From positions 3,224,001 to 3,288,000 of the forward strand of contig NZ_CP183878.1 of assembly GCF_048572895.1 (NCBI RefSeq): DNA of 64,000 bases. The letters are read 5' to 3'. The position numbers and the translations under genes are program-made. Below the pieces are notes generated by a model, which searched no databases, had not been told where the DNA came from, and was given only the letters and a program-made list of their open reading frames with translations. The stretch comes from Psychrobacillus sp048572895 (GTDB taxonomy: Bacteria; Bacillota; Bacilli; Bacillales_A; Planococcaceae). Below are positions 1-9,346 of this stretch, in pieces; the stretch's first letter is position 1; each line of letters begins with the position of its first letter.

Positions 1-1136
1 ATTACACGTCCACCGCTAGCGATAAAGTCCTCGCCATTTGCTTTTGTACCAGCGTGGAAAACGTGCATACCAGAATCGGTTAATGAACTTAATTTTGGTA
101 GCTTAGCACCTTTTTTCACATCTACTGGATAGCCTTCTGATGCAATTACAACTCCAAGCATTGCTTCATTTGACCATGTTAATTCAAACGGTTTTTCATC
201 CATCAAGGCTATCATGAATTCTCCAAAATCACTAGTCATACGTGGTAATACTACTTGCGTCTCTGGGTCTCCAAAACGTGCGTTGAATTCAATCACTTTT
301 GGTCCCGCGTTTGTCAAAATAAGTCCTGCATAAAGAATACCAGTGAAAGAGATTCCTTCTTCTGTCATAGCTTTCACAGTCGGAACAACAACAGTTTCAT
401 AGGCTGTATCCACAATATCCGGAGAAATTTGGGGAACTGGTGAGTATGCGCCCATTCCGCCTGTATTTGGTCCTTTATCGCCCTCATAGGCACGCTTATG
501 ATCCTGTGCAATGACCATTGGGTAAATTTGACCTTTATGTACAAATGACATAAAGGAGAATTCTTCACCGTCTAAATACTCCTCAATGACTACGCGTGAT
601 GAGGATTCTCCGTATAATTGATTTCCAATCATGTCTTCCACAGCTTGGTTTGCTTCATCTACAGTCATGGCAACTACGACACCTTTACCAGCTGCAAGCC
701 CATCTGCTTTCACAACGATTGGGGCACCTAGTTTTTCAATATACGCTTTTGCTTTATCTACTTCCGTAAATGTTTCATAAGCTGCAGTTGGAATATTATA
801 TTTTTCCATAATTTCTTTTGCAAATGCCTTACTACCTTCAATCTGAGCGGCAGCTTTTGTTGGTCCAAATATGCGTAACCCTTCTGCTTTAAAATAATCT
901 ACAATGCCAGCTGCCAGTGGTTGCTCCGGTCCAACAAATGTTAGGTCGATTTTATGATCCTTTGCAAAGGTTGCCAATTCCTCAAAAGCCAATGCATCAA
1001 TAGAAACAATTTGAACATCCCTCGACATACCGTCATTACCAGGAGCCACAAATACATTTTCAACTGATGGAGAATCCATGAATTGCTTGGCGATCGCATG
1101 CTCACGGCCACCACTACCAATTACGAGAATATTCAT
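1..1136 (-). CDS. purD: Phosphoribosylamine-glycine ligase, partial (3' end outside window)
   Basis: PurD makes glycinamide ribonucleotide from phosphoribosylamine, glycine and ATP, the second step of purine synthesis, in the cytosol. Translating the minus strand from ATG at 1134-1136 gives MNILVIGSGGREHA, the family's N-terminal signature. Further on come the ATP-grasp features VKADGLAAGKGVVVA and EFNARFGDPETQ, the latter carrying metal-binding Glu and Asn. About 378 codons are present; the family has about 420, so only the C-terminal tail is missing. The start lies 14 bp after the purH stop with a GGAGG-type site in between (AAGGAGGAATT reading towards ATG), so it is the last visible gene of the pur operon. 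Nothing looks broken. Confidence 0.97.
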   Translation of the reverse strand, partial: MNILVIGSGGREHAIAKQFMDSPSVENVFVAPGNDGMSRDVQIVSIDALAFEELATFAKDHKIDLTFVGPEQPLAAGIVDYFKAEGLRIFGPTKAAAQIEGSKAFAKEIMEKYNIPTAAYETFTEVDKAKAYIEKLGAPIVVKADGLAAGKGVVVAMTVDEANQAVEDMIGNQLYGESSSRVVIEEYLDGEEFSFMSFVHKGQIYPMVIAQDHKRAYEGDKGPNTGGMGAYSPVPQISPDIVDTAYETVVVPTVKAMTEEGISFTGILYAGLILTNAGPKVIEFNARFGDPETQVVLPRMTSDFGEFMIALMDEKPFELTWSNEAMLGVVIASEGYPVDVKKGAKLPKLSSLTDSGMHVFHAGTKANGEDFIASGGRV

Positions 1137-1150
1137 CTAGCAATTCCTCC

Positions 1151-2689
1151 TTAGTGTTTGAAATGGCGCACGCCAGTGAATACCATTGCAATGCCATATT
1201 CATTTGCTTTGTCGATAGAATCCTGGTCTTTCACTGATCCTCCTGTTTGAATAATAGCCGTGATGCCTGCTTTAGCAGCTACCTCCACTGTATCGTTCAT
1301 CGGGAAGAATGCATCCGAAGCAAGACCAGCTCCTGTTGCACGTTGTCCCGCTTGCTCTAGAGCAATTTTAGCTGAGCCTACGCGGTTCATTTGTCCTGCT
1401 CCAACACCTATTGTCATATCTTCTGTAGCTACTACAATTGCATTTGATTTTACGTGTTTAACTACGCTCCAACCAAGCTCTAATGCTTTCCATTCTTCTG
1501 CAGTTGGTTCGCGGTCCGTAACGACTTTCACATCTGCATCCTTTAATCCGAATGTATCAGGAGATTGAACTAGTAATCCACCTTCTACCGATACTGTATT
1601 CCAAGCATCCTTTTTCGTTTGCTCATAAGAAATAGTCAGAAGACGAATGTTTTTCTTCGCTGTTAGCATTGCAATTGCCTCGTCTGAGAATGAAGGAGCA
1701 ATGATAATTTCTAAGAAAATACCCGCTAATACTTTTGCAGTTGCTGCATCTACTTCACGGTTTAATGCAACGATTCCTCCGAAAATAGACGTCGAATCTG
1801 CTTCATAGGCTTTGTTGAAAGCATCCGAGATAGTTTCACCTGTCCCAACACCACAAGGGTTCATATGTTTTACCGCTACTGCAGCAGGAAGCTTGAATTC
1901 TTTTACGATTTGAATAGCTGCATTGGCATCCTGAATATTGTTATATGAAAGTTCTTTACCATGCAATTGAGTGGCAGAAGCAATCGAGAAATCGGATCCA
2001 AGCGGACGTTTGTAAAATGCTGCTTGTTGATGAGGATTTTCACCATAGCGCAAAGATTGTTTACGTTCATATGTAAGTGTCAATAATTCTGGAAACTCTT
2101 CACCAGTTAGATCAGTCATATAACCAGCGATCAACGCATCGTATGCTGCGGTGTGACGGAACACTTTTGCAGCAAGTTTGCGGCGTGTTTCAAGTGTCGT
2201 CTCACCAGTCTCTTTTAACTGAGCAAGCACTTCATCATAATCAGAAGCATCTGTTACAACTGTTACGTACTGATGATTTTTCGCAGCAGAACGAAGCATT
2301 GATGGACCACCGATATCAATATTCTCGATAGCATCTTCAAATGCTACATCTTGCTTAGAAATTGTTTCACGGAATGGATACAGGTTTACACATACTACTT
2401 GAATAGGAGTTATTTGATGTTCTTCTAGTTGTGCTTGGTGTGAAGGGTCGTCATGCTTTGCCAATAAACCACCATGTATCATTGGATTTAATGTTTTTAC
2501 TCGACCATCCAAAATTTCTGGAAAGTTTGTTACTTGGTCTACCGAGGTAATAGCCACGCCATTTTGTTCCAAAAATGCTTTTGTTCCACCGGTCGATAAA
2601 ATTTCATAGCCAAGTAGTTCCAACTCTTTTGCAAACTCGAGAATTCCTGATTTATCTGAAAGACTAATTAACGCACGTTTTGACACCAT
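1151..2689 (-). CDS. purH: Bifunctional AICAR formyltransferase / IMP cyclohydrolase
   Basis: PurH performs the last two steps of IMP synthesis: formylation of AICAR with 10-formyl-THF, then ring closure. It is 512 aa, the usual length. The N-terminal MGS-like cyclohydrolase domain starts MVSKRALISLSDKSGI, and the transformylase domain carries the Lys-His pair in AVKHMNPCG (His275). The ATG follows TAAGGAGGAATT, a strong ribosome site. It is separated from purN upstream by about 700 bp of repeat-rich DNA, which is unusual inside this operon; no promoter is evident in that gap, so it is probably read through. Confidence 0.98.
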   Translation of the reverse strand: MVSKRALISLSDKSGILEFAKELELLGYEILSTGGTKAFLEQNGVAITSVDQVTNFPEILDGRVKTLNPMIHGGLLAKHDDPSHQAQLEEHQITPIQVVCVNLYPFRETISKQDVAFEDAIENIDIGGPSMLRSAAKNHQYVTVVTDASDYDEVLAQLKETGETTLETRRKLAAKVFRHTAAYDALIAGYMTDLTGEEFPELLTLTYERKQSLRYGENPHQQAAFYKRPLGSDFSIASATQLHGKELSYNNIQDANAAIQIVKEFKLPAAVAVKHMNPCGVGTGETISDAFNKAYEADSTSIFGGIVALNREVDAATAKVLAGIFLEIIIAPSFSDEAIAMLTAKKNIRLLTISYEQTKKDAWNTVSVEGGLLVQSPDTFGLKDADVKVVTDREPTAEEWKALELGWSVVKHVKSNAIVVATEDMTIGVGAGQMNRVGSAKIALEQAGQRATGAGLASDAFFPMNDTVEVAAKAGITAIIQTGGSVKDQDSIDKANEYGIAMVFTGVRHFKH

Positions 2690-2807
2690 AATTCCTCCTT
2701 AAATTGGTAGTTCTAGTTGTGTTCATTGTTGAGATTTGAACTTAATAGCTGCCGTATTTGCTTTCAAGGCTGCTACACAGCATGTAAATAGATATATTTT
2801 CCTTTTC

Positions 2808-2912
2808 GCAAGTAAGCTCTACTTGAGAGGAAGTAACCGTAGAGTAATCGCAAGTAACTTATAGAGTTTAGCAAGTAAAATTGTATTTAAAGCAAGTAAG
2901 CAGGGATACCAA
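2808..2912. repeat. 21-bp periodic array 1 (core GCAAGTAA)
   Basis: Five units begin at 2808, 2829, 2850, 2871 and 2892, spaced exactly 21 bp. Four start GCAAGTAA and the second starts GGAAGTAA; the remaining 13 bp of each unit are not conserved. On the minus (sense) strand the core reads TTACTTGC. The spacing equals two turns of B-DNA and seven codons. It is too short and too degenerate for a CRISPR and does not encode a recognisable protein. Confidence 0.8.
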
Positions 2913-2948
2913 TAAAACATCTCTATAGAGATAACTATTCTATACGGT

Positions 2949-3055
2949 TGTGCGCTGCCGCACACTACTCATGAGCCTTCAAGGATGAGTCGCTACGCTC
3001 TTTCATCCTTTTTGAAGTCTCATTCTTCGTGCTCTTGCGGCGTGTAAGGCGCACA
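2949..3055. repeat. Long imperfect palindrome in purN-purH gap
   Basis: The outer arms TGTGCGC (2949-2955) and GCGCACA (3049-3055) pair. So do inner segments: TGCCGCA with TGCGGCG, ATGAG with CTCAT, and CTTCAAGGATGA with TCATCCTTTTTGAAG. As RNA it would fold into a single hairpin of about 107 nt within the pur transcript. Confidence 0.7.
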
Positions 3056-3273
3056 TCCTAGAGACTGCAGATAAGTATAAATTACCCTTCATGAATGACC
3101 AAAAGGTTAATAGAATTTAGAATAACCATTACAATTTAGTAATGATCCTATTCCAAGCAAATGTTAAGTTTACACATAACAGCGTAAAAATGGTTAAACA
3201 AGCTATCTCTTTTCCAATAACCGTGGCCAAATTTTAAAGTTAGTTTCTACTCAATTTATTGATTGAAGTGGAA

Positions 3274-3372
3274 GGCGGCGACTCCAGCGGGAATAGCAGT
3301 CAGGCTAAGACCTCGCAGACTTGCGCTAGCAAGTTGAGGAGGCTTAGCGACTGCCCGCGGAAAGCGTCCGCC
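3274..3372. repeat. GC-rich palindromic repeat (GGCGG...CCGCC)
   Basis: An approximately 99-bp inverted repeat with outer arms GGCGG and CCGCC. Inner words pair as well: AGCGGG with CCCGCGG, GCAGTC with GACTGC, and GGCTAAG with CTTAGC. The motif GCGGAAAGCGTCCGCC is, from general knowledge, common in intergenic DNA of Bacillaceae and relatives, so this is probably one copy of a genome-wide palindromic family. Confidence 0.75.
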
Positions 3373-3396
3373 TGAAACGAAAATCAACAGTATTAA

Positions 3397-3981
3397 TTAA
3401 TCAATTAATTTATTTTCAAACAACTGCTGTAAAGCCTTCGTATACAACGCATGCTCTACTGCATGGATACGTTCTTCTGTTTGTTCTCTATTGCCTTCCA
3501 CTACCTCTACTGCTTGCTGCGCAATTATATTTCCCGTGTCCATTCCTGCGTCCACATAGTGAACCGTTACTCCGGTTACCTTCACTCCGTGCCCCATTGC
3601 TTGTCCAATGGCATCTTTCCCCGGAAATGCGGGAAGCAACGAAGGGTGGATGTTAATAATTCGATTCGGAAATGCTTCTAATAAAACATCACCGATTAAT
3701 CGCATATATCCAGCTAGCACAATCCACTCTACATCTAGCTCACGAAGTTTTTCTAAAATTACTTGTTCATATGCTGCCTTCGAAGGAAAACTAGCAGGCT
3801 TAATAGCAAGTATATCGATGCCCGCTTTCTCAGCACGCTCTACTACAAAAGCACCTGGCATATCAGTAACTACCAATACTACTTCTCCAGCAAGGTTTCC
3901 TACTTGCACTGCATCATAAATAGCTTGAAAATTAGTGCCACTCCCTGATGCAAACACAGCAAATTTCGTTACTCCGGTCAT
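3397..3981 (-). CDS. purN: Phosphoribosylglycinamide formyltransferase
   Basis: PurN transfers a formyl group from 10-formyl-THF to GAR. It is 194 aa, typical of the family. The sequence shows FASGSGTNFQA near the N-terminus for phosphate binding, the catalytic region NIHPSLLPAFPGKDA (Asn and His), and VDAGMDTG with the conserved Asp. The ATG overlaps the purM stop by one base (TAATG), which implies translational coupling. It is the last gene before the repeat-rich gap. Confidence 0.97.
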   Translation of the reverse strand: MTGVTKFAVFASGSGTNFQAIYDAVQVGNLAGEVVLVVTDMPGAFVVERAEKAGIDILAIKPASFPSKAAYEQVILEKLRELDVEWIVLAGYMRLIGDVLLEAFPNRIINIHPSLLPAFPGKDAIGQAMGHGVKVTGVTVHYVDAGMDTGNIIAQQAVEVVEGNREQTEERIHAVEHALYTKALQQLFENKLID

Positions 3982-5036
3982 TACACTAAGCTCCCGTCAT
4001 GTGTTCCGTTGAAGATAACACCTTCACCTTTCACAACACGACCAATTGTAAATGCTTTTTCTCCATGAGCTTCCGCAATTTCAATTGCTTTTTCCGCTTG
4101 TTCTGCAGAAAGTGCTAGTACAAAACCAATTCCCATATTAAATACATTATATAAATCACGGTCCGCTAGCTCGCCTTTTTCCTTTAACAAATCAAATACA
4201 GGCAGCACTTCCCATGAACCAAGTTCAACTTCAACGGCTAGACCATCAGGCATCATACGTGGTAGATTTTCGTAGAAACCTCCCCCTGTAACATGTGCCA
4301 TTCCGTGGATAGAAAGCTCTTGATGCATTTCCATCACTGGCTTCGCATAAATTTTCGTAGGTGTTAAAAGTGCCTTACCAATCTCACCTAAAGCTTCATA
4401 TCCTTCTATAACATCCTTTGGTGAGTAATCTTGCTCTTCGAATACAATTTTGCGCACAAGTGAATATCCGTTCGAGTGAACACCGCTTGAAGCAATACCT
4501 ACGAGCACATCACCTTCAGTAATATTTTCACCTGTTACGATTTTTGATTTTTCGCAAGCACCAACTGCAAATCCAGCGAGATCATATTCATCTTCCTCAT
4601 ATAGACCTGGCATTTCTGCTGTTTCTCCACCGATTAATGCTGCTCCCGATTGCACACAGCCATCTGCTACACCTTTAACAATTTGTTCAATTCGTTCAGG
4701 AACAGCTTTACCAACTGCTACGTAATCTAGGAAAAATAGAGGCTCTGCCCCTTGTGCAACGATATCATTGACACACATTGCCACACAATCTACACCGATT
4801 GTATCGTGTGAATCAGTCATAAATGCAAGCTTCAGTTTTGTTCCAACACCGTCTGTTCCCGATACCAACACAGGTTCTTTATAATTCAATGAAGATAAAT
4901 CGAACATTCCACCGAAACCACCGAAAGTACCCATGATTCCTTTTCTAGCTGTACGCTCGACATGTGATTTCATTCTTTGCACGGCTTCATATCCTGCCTC
5001 AATATTCACGCCTGCTTTTTCATATGCTTTTGACAT
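3981..5036 (-). CDS. purM: Phosphoribosylformylglycinamidine cyclo-ligase (AIR synthetase)
   Basis: PurM closes the imidazole ring of FGAM to form AIR, using ATP. It is 351 aa, close to the B. subtilis enzyme. Family signatures are visible: MSKAYEKAGVNIEAGY at the start, SGTDGVGTKLKLA, and GGETAEMPGLY in the ATP-binding half. The gene starts 11 bp after the purF stop with AGGAGGATTTT before ATG. The 1-base overlap with purN downstream supports coupled translation. Confidence 0.98.
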   Translation of the reverse strand: MSKAYEKAGVNIEAGYEAVQRMKSHVERTARKGIMGTFGGFGGMFDLSSLNYKEPVLVSGTDGVGTKLKLAFMTDSHDTIGVDCVAMCVNDIVAQGAEPLFFLDYVAVGKAVPERIEQIVKGVADGCVQSGAALIGGETAEMPGLYEEDEYDLAGFAVGACEKSKIVTGENITEGDVLVGIASSGVHSNGYSLVRKIVFEEQDYSPKDVIEGYEALGEIGKALLTPTKIYAKPVMEMHQELSIHGMAHVTGGGFYENLPRMMPDGLAVEVELGSWEVLPVFDLLKEKGELADRDLYNVFNMGIGFVLALSAEQAEKAIEIAEAHGEKAFTIGRVVKGEGVIFNGTHDGSLV

Positions 5037-5047
5037 GTAAAATCCTC

Positions 5048-6469
5048 CTATCGAACAAGCTCTTTTTCATGTGGTAATTTCGTATCCGCGTAGATACTTG
5101 TCGGATATTCTCCAGTAAAACACGCTAAACAATGTCCACAATTCTTTTCAGCATCTGATCTTCCAATTGCCTCTACCATTCCTTCAACCGATAAGAATGT
5201 TAATGAATCTGCCCCAATCAGTTCACACATTTCATCGATTGTATTATTTGCAGCAATAAGCTCCGAATCCGAACTAATATCTATCCCGTAAAAACAAGGA
5301 TTCTTTAATGGAGGTGAACTAATAACAACATGAACCTCCGTCGCCCCAGCATCCTTTAGCATTTTCACGATGCGACGAGAAGTAGTTCCACGAACAATTG
5401 AATCATCTACCATGACTACTCGCTTTCCATTTACAACTTGACGTACTGGTGAAAGCTTCATCTTCACTCCACGTTCACGTAAGTCTTGTGAAGGTTGGAT
5501 AAATGTTCTTCCGACATAACGGTTTTTAATAAGACCAAGCTCATAAGGAATTCCAGTAGCCTCTGAAAAACCAATCGCAGCCGAAATACTCGAATCAGGT
5601 ACACCTGTTACAACATCTGCATCAATACTCAATTCTTTTGCCAGTTGTTTACCAAGACGTTTTCTAGCCATATGAATATTAATGCCATCAATATCTGAAT
5701 CCGGACGAGAGAAATAGACATATTCCATCGTACAAATAGCACGATCTTTTTTCTCTACGTAACGCTCTGAACGGCAGCCATCTTCATTAATGATTAATAA
5801 TTCACCTGGATCAATTGAACGGACTAGTTCTGCCCCTATTAAATCGAATGCACTTGTTTCAGAAGCAACAACCCATGCCCCGTCTAACAAACCTAACGAA
5901 AGTGGACGCATACCCTGCGAATCCTGAGCAACATACATAGCATGTTCGGTCATGATCACAACTGCAAAAGCTCCATCTAATAAACGTAATGCTTGTTTTG
6001 CTCGATCTTCGAATGAAGCAAGATTACTTTTCTTCAATAAATGTGCGAGAACTTCTGTATCCGAAGTAGTTTGGAAAATACTACCTTGCTGTTCTAAATT
6101 ACGTTTTAAACGTGTTGCATTTACGATATTCCCGTTATGAGCAATCGCAAGGCCACCAGTTGTCGAATTAAATAGTAATGGCTGGACGTTTTCAATTCCA
6201 GAACCGCCAGAAGTAGCATATCGTACATGTCCTACTGCAGCATGACCTTCTAATTTTTCTAGCTTGCCGTTATTAAATACGTCATTTACTAAACCTTCCC
6301 CTTTTACCGCACGTAGGTACTTGCCATCCGTTACAATAATTCCAGCACCTTCTTGCCCTCTGTGCTGAAGTGCATGTAATCCGTAATATGTCATGGCAGC
6401 AGGGTTTGGGTGTCCCCAAATCCCGAAAACGCCACACTCTTCGTTTAAGCCTCTGAGTTCAGCAAGCAT
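5048..6469 (-). CDS. purF: Amidophosphoribosyltransferase (glutamine PRPP amidotransferase)
   Basis: PurF commits PRPP to purine synthesis by replacing pyrophosphate with ammonia from glutamine, and is feedback-inhibited by nucleotides. I chose the ATG at 6469 (473 aa): it gives MLAELRGLNEECGVFG, so the nucleophile Cys12 follows an 11-residue propeptide exactly as in B. subtilis PurF, and GGAAAGGAG sits 6 bp upstream. A longer frame would start within the ribosome site. The PRPP loop VVMVDDSIVRGTTSRR and the Fe-S cluster cysteines in NCGHCLACF near the C-terminus are present. It overlaps the purL 3' end by 25 bp. Confidence 0.97.
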   Translation of the reverse strand: MLAELRGLNEECGVFGIWGHPNPAAMTYYGLHALQHRGQEGAGIIVTDGKYLRAVKGEGLVNDVFNNGKLEKLEGHAAVGHVRYATSGGSGIENVQPLLFNSTTGGLAIAHNGNIVNATRLKRNLEQQGSIFQTTSDTEVLAHLLKKSNLASFEDRAKQALRLLDGAFAVVIMTEHAMYVAQDSQGMRPLSLGLLDGAWVVASETSAFDLIGAELVRSIDPGELLIINEDGCRSERYVEKKDRAICTMEYVYFSRPDSDIDGINIHMARKRLGKQLAKELSIDADVVTGVPDSSISAAIGFSEATGIPYELGLIKNRYVGRTFIQPSQDLRERGVKMKLSPVRQVVNGKRVVMVDDSIVRGTTSRRIVKMLKDAGATEVHVVISSPPLKNPCFYGIDISSDSELIAANNTIDEMCELIGADSLTFLSVEGMVEAIGRSDAEKNCGHCLACFTGEYPTSIYADTKLPHEKELVR

Positions 6470-8676
6470 GTTATTGCTCCTTTCCAAGCGGAACGGAATT
6501 CATCAACAGAACCGCTAATCCAAGTAGTTCCGTCTTCATGTGAGATTACTACATTATTAGCATCAGTTACTGTACCAATTTGTACTGCATCTGCTACGAT
6601 TTCTTCAAACTTACTAGCATTTTCAGGTTTTACAGTTACGATAAAGCGTGATTGAGATTCACTGAATAACGCAGTTGTAGCAGATCCCGTAATAGTTACT
6701 TCTACTCCAAGACCAGTCGCATCGAATGCTTTTTCGGCTAAAGCTACTGCAAATCCTCCTTCAGAGATATCATGTGCAGACTGTACAACACCTGACTTGA
6801 TTGCTGATAAAAGAGCTTTTTGACGAGCTACTTCTACTTCAAGGTCGATAGTTGGTGCTTGCCCAAAAATACGTTTTTCAACTAACTTTTGAAGCTCAGA
6901 CCCACCAAATTCTGTTTTTGTTTCTCCAATTACAAACACAATATCTCCAGCTTGTTTCACTGACTGTGTTGTTACATGTGCAAGATCTTCTACAAGTCCA
7001 ACTAGACCAATTGTTGGCGTTGGGTAAACCGCAGTTCCACTACGCTCGTTATATAACGAAACATTCCCACCAATTACTGGTGATTCTAATGCGATACAAG
7101 CCTCTGAAATACCGTCCGCTGATTTCTCGATTTGCCAGAAGATTTCTGGGTTCTCTGGGTTACCAAAGTTTAAGCAGTCAGTAATTGCAAGAGGTTTTGC
7201 TCCTGAACAAACAACATTACGAGCAGCTTCTGCTACTGCGATTTTCCCACCTACAACTGGGTCTAGATAGATGTAACGAGAATTACAATCTGTTGTCATA
7301 GCAAGTCCTTTATTCGTCCCGCGAACTCGAACTACCGCAGCATCTGAACCAGGAGTTACTACTGTACTAGTACGAACTTGATAGTCATATTGATCGTAAA
7401 CCCATTCTTTCGAAGCTATTGTTGGTTGTTGAAGTAGATTCAATAATGTCTCTTTATAATCTGACACTGCCGGCTCTACATTTTCCATTGCTTGGAATTC
7501 TATATAGTAAGCAGGTACTGATGATGGTTTATAGTAAACTGGCGCTTCTTCAGCAAGTGCGTCTGCTGGTACATTTGCTACTACTTCTCCGTTATGAATT
7601 AAACGAAGCATTTTATCGTTTATTACTTTACCGACTGCTACACAATCTAGGTCGTATTTTTCAAAGATTTTTACAATCTCATCCTCACGGCCTTTTTTCA
7701 CAACGATCAGCATACGTTCCTGTGATTCAGAAAGCATCATTTCATATGCAGTCATTCCAGTTTCACGCTGTGGCACAAAATCTAAGTTCATTTCTACGCC
7801 GAAGCCAGCTTTTGAAGCCATCTCCGCAGATGATGAGGTTAACCCTGCAGCACCCATATCTTGAATACCGATTAAAGCATCTGATTTGATCACTTCTAAA
7901 CAGGCTTCTAATAGAAGTTTCTCCATGAATGGATCTCCTACTTGAACAGCAGGGCGCTTTTCTTCAGAAGCTTCTGTTAATTCTTCCGATGCGAATGTCG
8001 CTCCATGAATACCGTCACGCCCAGTTTTTGCACCAGCGTACATTACTGTGTTACCAACACCCGCTGCAATCCCTTTTTGAATATCCTCATGATTGATCAG
8101 TCCTACACACATTGCATTAACAAGTGGATTTCCTTCATAACAGTCGTCAAATTGAATTTCTCCACCTACTGTTGGAATTCCGATACAGTTACCATAGCCA
8201 GCAATACCAGCTACTACCTCTTCAAATAAATATTTCACACGTGGAGTCTTAAGTTCTCCAAAACGAAGTGAATTCAGCATTGCAATAGGACGAGCTCCCA
8301 TTGAAAATACATCACGAATAATACCGCCTACGCCCGTTGCTGCTCCTTGATAAGGTTCTATTGCAGAGGGATGATTATGTGATTCCATTTTGAACACAAC
8401 AGCTTGACCATCGCCAATATCAACGATTCCAGCACCTTCTCCTGGTCCCTGTAATACATGCTCTCCTTTAGTAGGGAACTTGCTTAAAACCGGTTTAGAG
8501 TTTTTATACGAACAATGCTCGGACCACATAACCGAAAATAAGCCGGTTTCCGTATAGTTAGGTAGACGACCAAGAATTTTCTCCACCATTTCAAATTCTG
8601 AGTCGGACATTCCCATTTGAGCGTATATTTTTTGTTCTTTAATTTGAGTTGGATTTGGTTCAAGCATGACTGACAT
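6445..8676 (-). CDS. purL: FGAM synthase, large subunit
   Basis: PurL converts FGAR to FGAM with ATP and ammonia, in a complex with PurS and the glutaminase PurQ. At 743 aa it is the small Gram-positive form, which needs those two partners; both are encoded just upstream. It starts MSVMLEPNPTQIKEQKIYA and has FSVMWSEHCSYKNSKPVL and GPGEGAGIVDIGDGQAVVFK, the latter an ATP site. It overlaps purQ by 17 bp and purF by 25 bp. Confidence 0.98.
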   Translation of the reverse strand: MSVMLEPNPTQIKEQKIYAQMGMSDSEFEMVEKILGRLPNYTETGLFSVMWSEHCSYKNSKPVLSKFPTKGEHVLQGPGEGAGIVDIGDGQAVVFKMESHNHPSAIEPYQGAATGVGGIIRDVFSMGARPIAMLNSLRFGELKTPRVKYLFEEVVAGIAGYGNCIGIPTVGGEIQFDDCYEGNPLVNAMCVGLINHEDIQKGIAAGVGNTVMYAGAKTGRDGIHGATFASEELTEASEEKRPAVQVGDPFMEKLLLEACLEVIKSDALIGIQDMGAAGLTSSSAEMASKAGFGVEMNLDFVPQRETGMTAYEMMLSESQERMLIVVKKGREDEIVKIFEKYDLDCVAVGKVINDKMLRLIHNGEVVANVPADALAEEAPVYYKPSSVPAYYIEFQAMENVEPAVSDYKETLLNLLQQPTIASKEWVYDQYDYQVRTSTVVTPGSDAAVVRVRGTNKGLAMTTDCNSRYIYLDPVVGGKIAVAEAARNVVCSGAKPLAITDCLNFGNPENPEIFWQIEKSADGISEACIALESPVIGGNVSLYNERSGTAVYPTPTIGLVGLVEDLAHVTTQSVKQAGDIVFVIGETKTEFGGSELQKLVEKRIFGQAPTIDLEVEVARQKALLSAIKSGVVQSAHDISEGGFAVALAEKAFDATGLGVEVTITGSATTALFSESQSRFIVTVKPENASKFEEIVADAVQIGTVTDANNVVISHEDGTTWISGSVDEFRSAWKGAITCLLNSEA

Positions 8677-9346
8677 GAGTTTCCCTCCACTGTTTCACTA
8701 TTGATTTAAATAACGCTAGTCCATCTGAGCCGCCAATTAGTTCATGTACAGCACGCTCTGGATGAGGCATCATACCAAGGACATTTCCTTTTTCATTGAC
8801 AATACCTGCAATGTCCTCAATGCTTCCATTAGGTCCTTCAGAAGCGTATTTAAAAACAATTTGGTTATTATCTTTTAATCTAGTAAGTGTATCTTCGTCG
8901 CAATAATAGTTTCCCTCACCATGAGCGATAGGAATTTGAATTATTTCGTCTTTTTTGTAGCCAGTTGTAAACTGTGTAGCGTTATTTACTACTTTTAACT
9001 CTACAGTACGACACATGAATTTTAAGTTTTTATTGCGTAGAAGCGCTCCGGGTAACAATCCTGCTTCAGTTAACACCTGAAATCCGTTGCAAATACCAAG
9101 GATTGGCTTACCTGCTTCTGCTGCTTTAACTACTTCTGACATTACATTCGATTGGTTAGCCATAGCACCACAGCGTAGATAGTCCCCATATGAGAACCCT
9201 CCTGGTAGTAAAATACCATCAAACCCACTTAAATCTGTTACGTCATGCCAAACATATTCTACTTCTTCCCCAAGCTCGTCTTTGATCGCGTGATACATAT
9301 CTAAATCACAGTTCGATCCTGGAAATACGATTACTGCAAACTTCAT
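8660..9346 (-). CDS. purQ: FGAM synthase, glutaminase subunit
   Basis: PurQ releases ammonia from glutamine for PurL. It is a 228-aa class I amidotransferase. The nucleophile Cys is in GICNGFQVL, the elbow motif, and the His/Glu partners are in MPHPERAVHE near the C-terminus. MKFAVIVFPGSNCD is the typical start. It overlaps purS by 4 bp (ATGA) and purL by 17 bp, so the three subunits are translated together. Confidence 0.98.
   Translation of the reverse strand: MKFAVIVFPGSNCDLDMYHAIKDELGEEVEYVWHDVTDLSGFDGILLPGGFSYGDYLRCGAMANQSNVMSEVVKAAEAGKPILGICNGFQVLTEAGLLPGALLRNKNLKFMCRTVELKVVNNATQFTTGYKKDEIIQIPIAHGEGNYYCDEDTLTRLKDNNQIVFKYASEGPNGSIEDIAGIVNEKGNVLGMMPHPERAVHELIGGSDGLALFKSIVKQWRETHVSHA

Larger units (their letters stand above)
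2690..3396. other. Repeat-rich gap inside the pur operon (purN-purH)
   Basis: This 707-bp stretch contains no credible gene. It holds three separate structures: a 21-bp periodic array (2808-2912), a long imperfect palindrome (2949-3055) and a second GC-rich palindrome (3274-3372). In B. subtilis purN and purH are adjacent, so this looks like accumulated insertion material that the operon transcript must pass through. Stretches between these elements are AT-rich and featureless. Confidence 0.8.

Noticed and set aside
6470..6487. Six-residue N-terminal extension of PurF
   Set aside because: It would begin in the ribosome site and break the 11-residue propeptide before Cys12 seen in the family.
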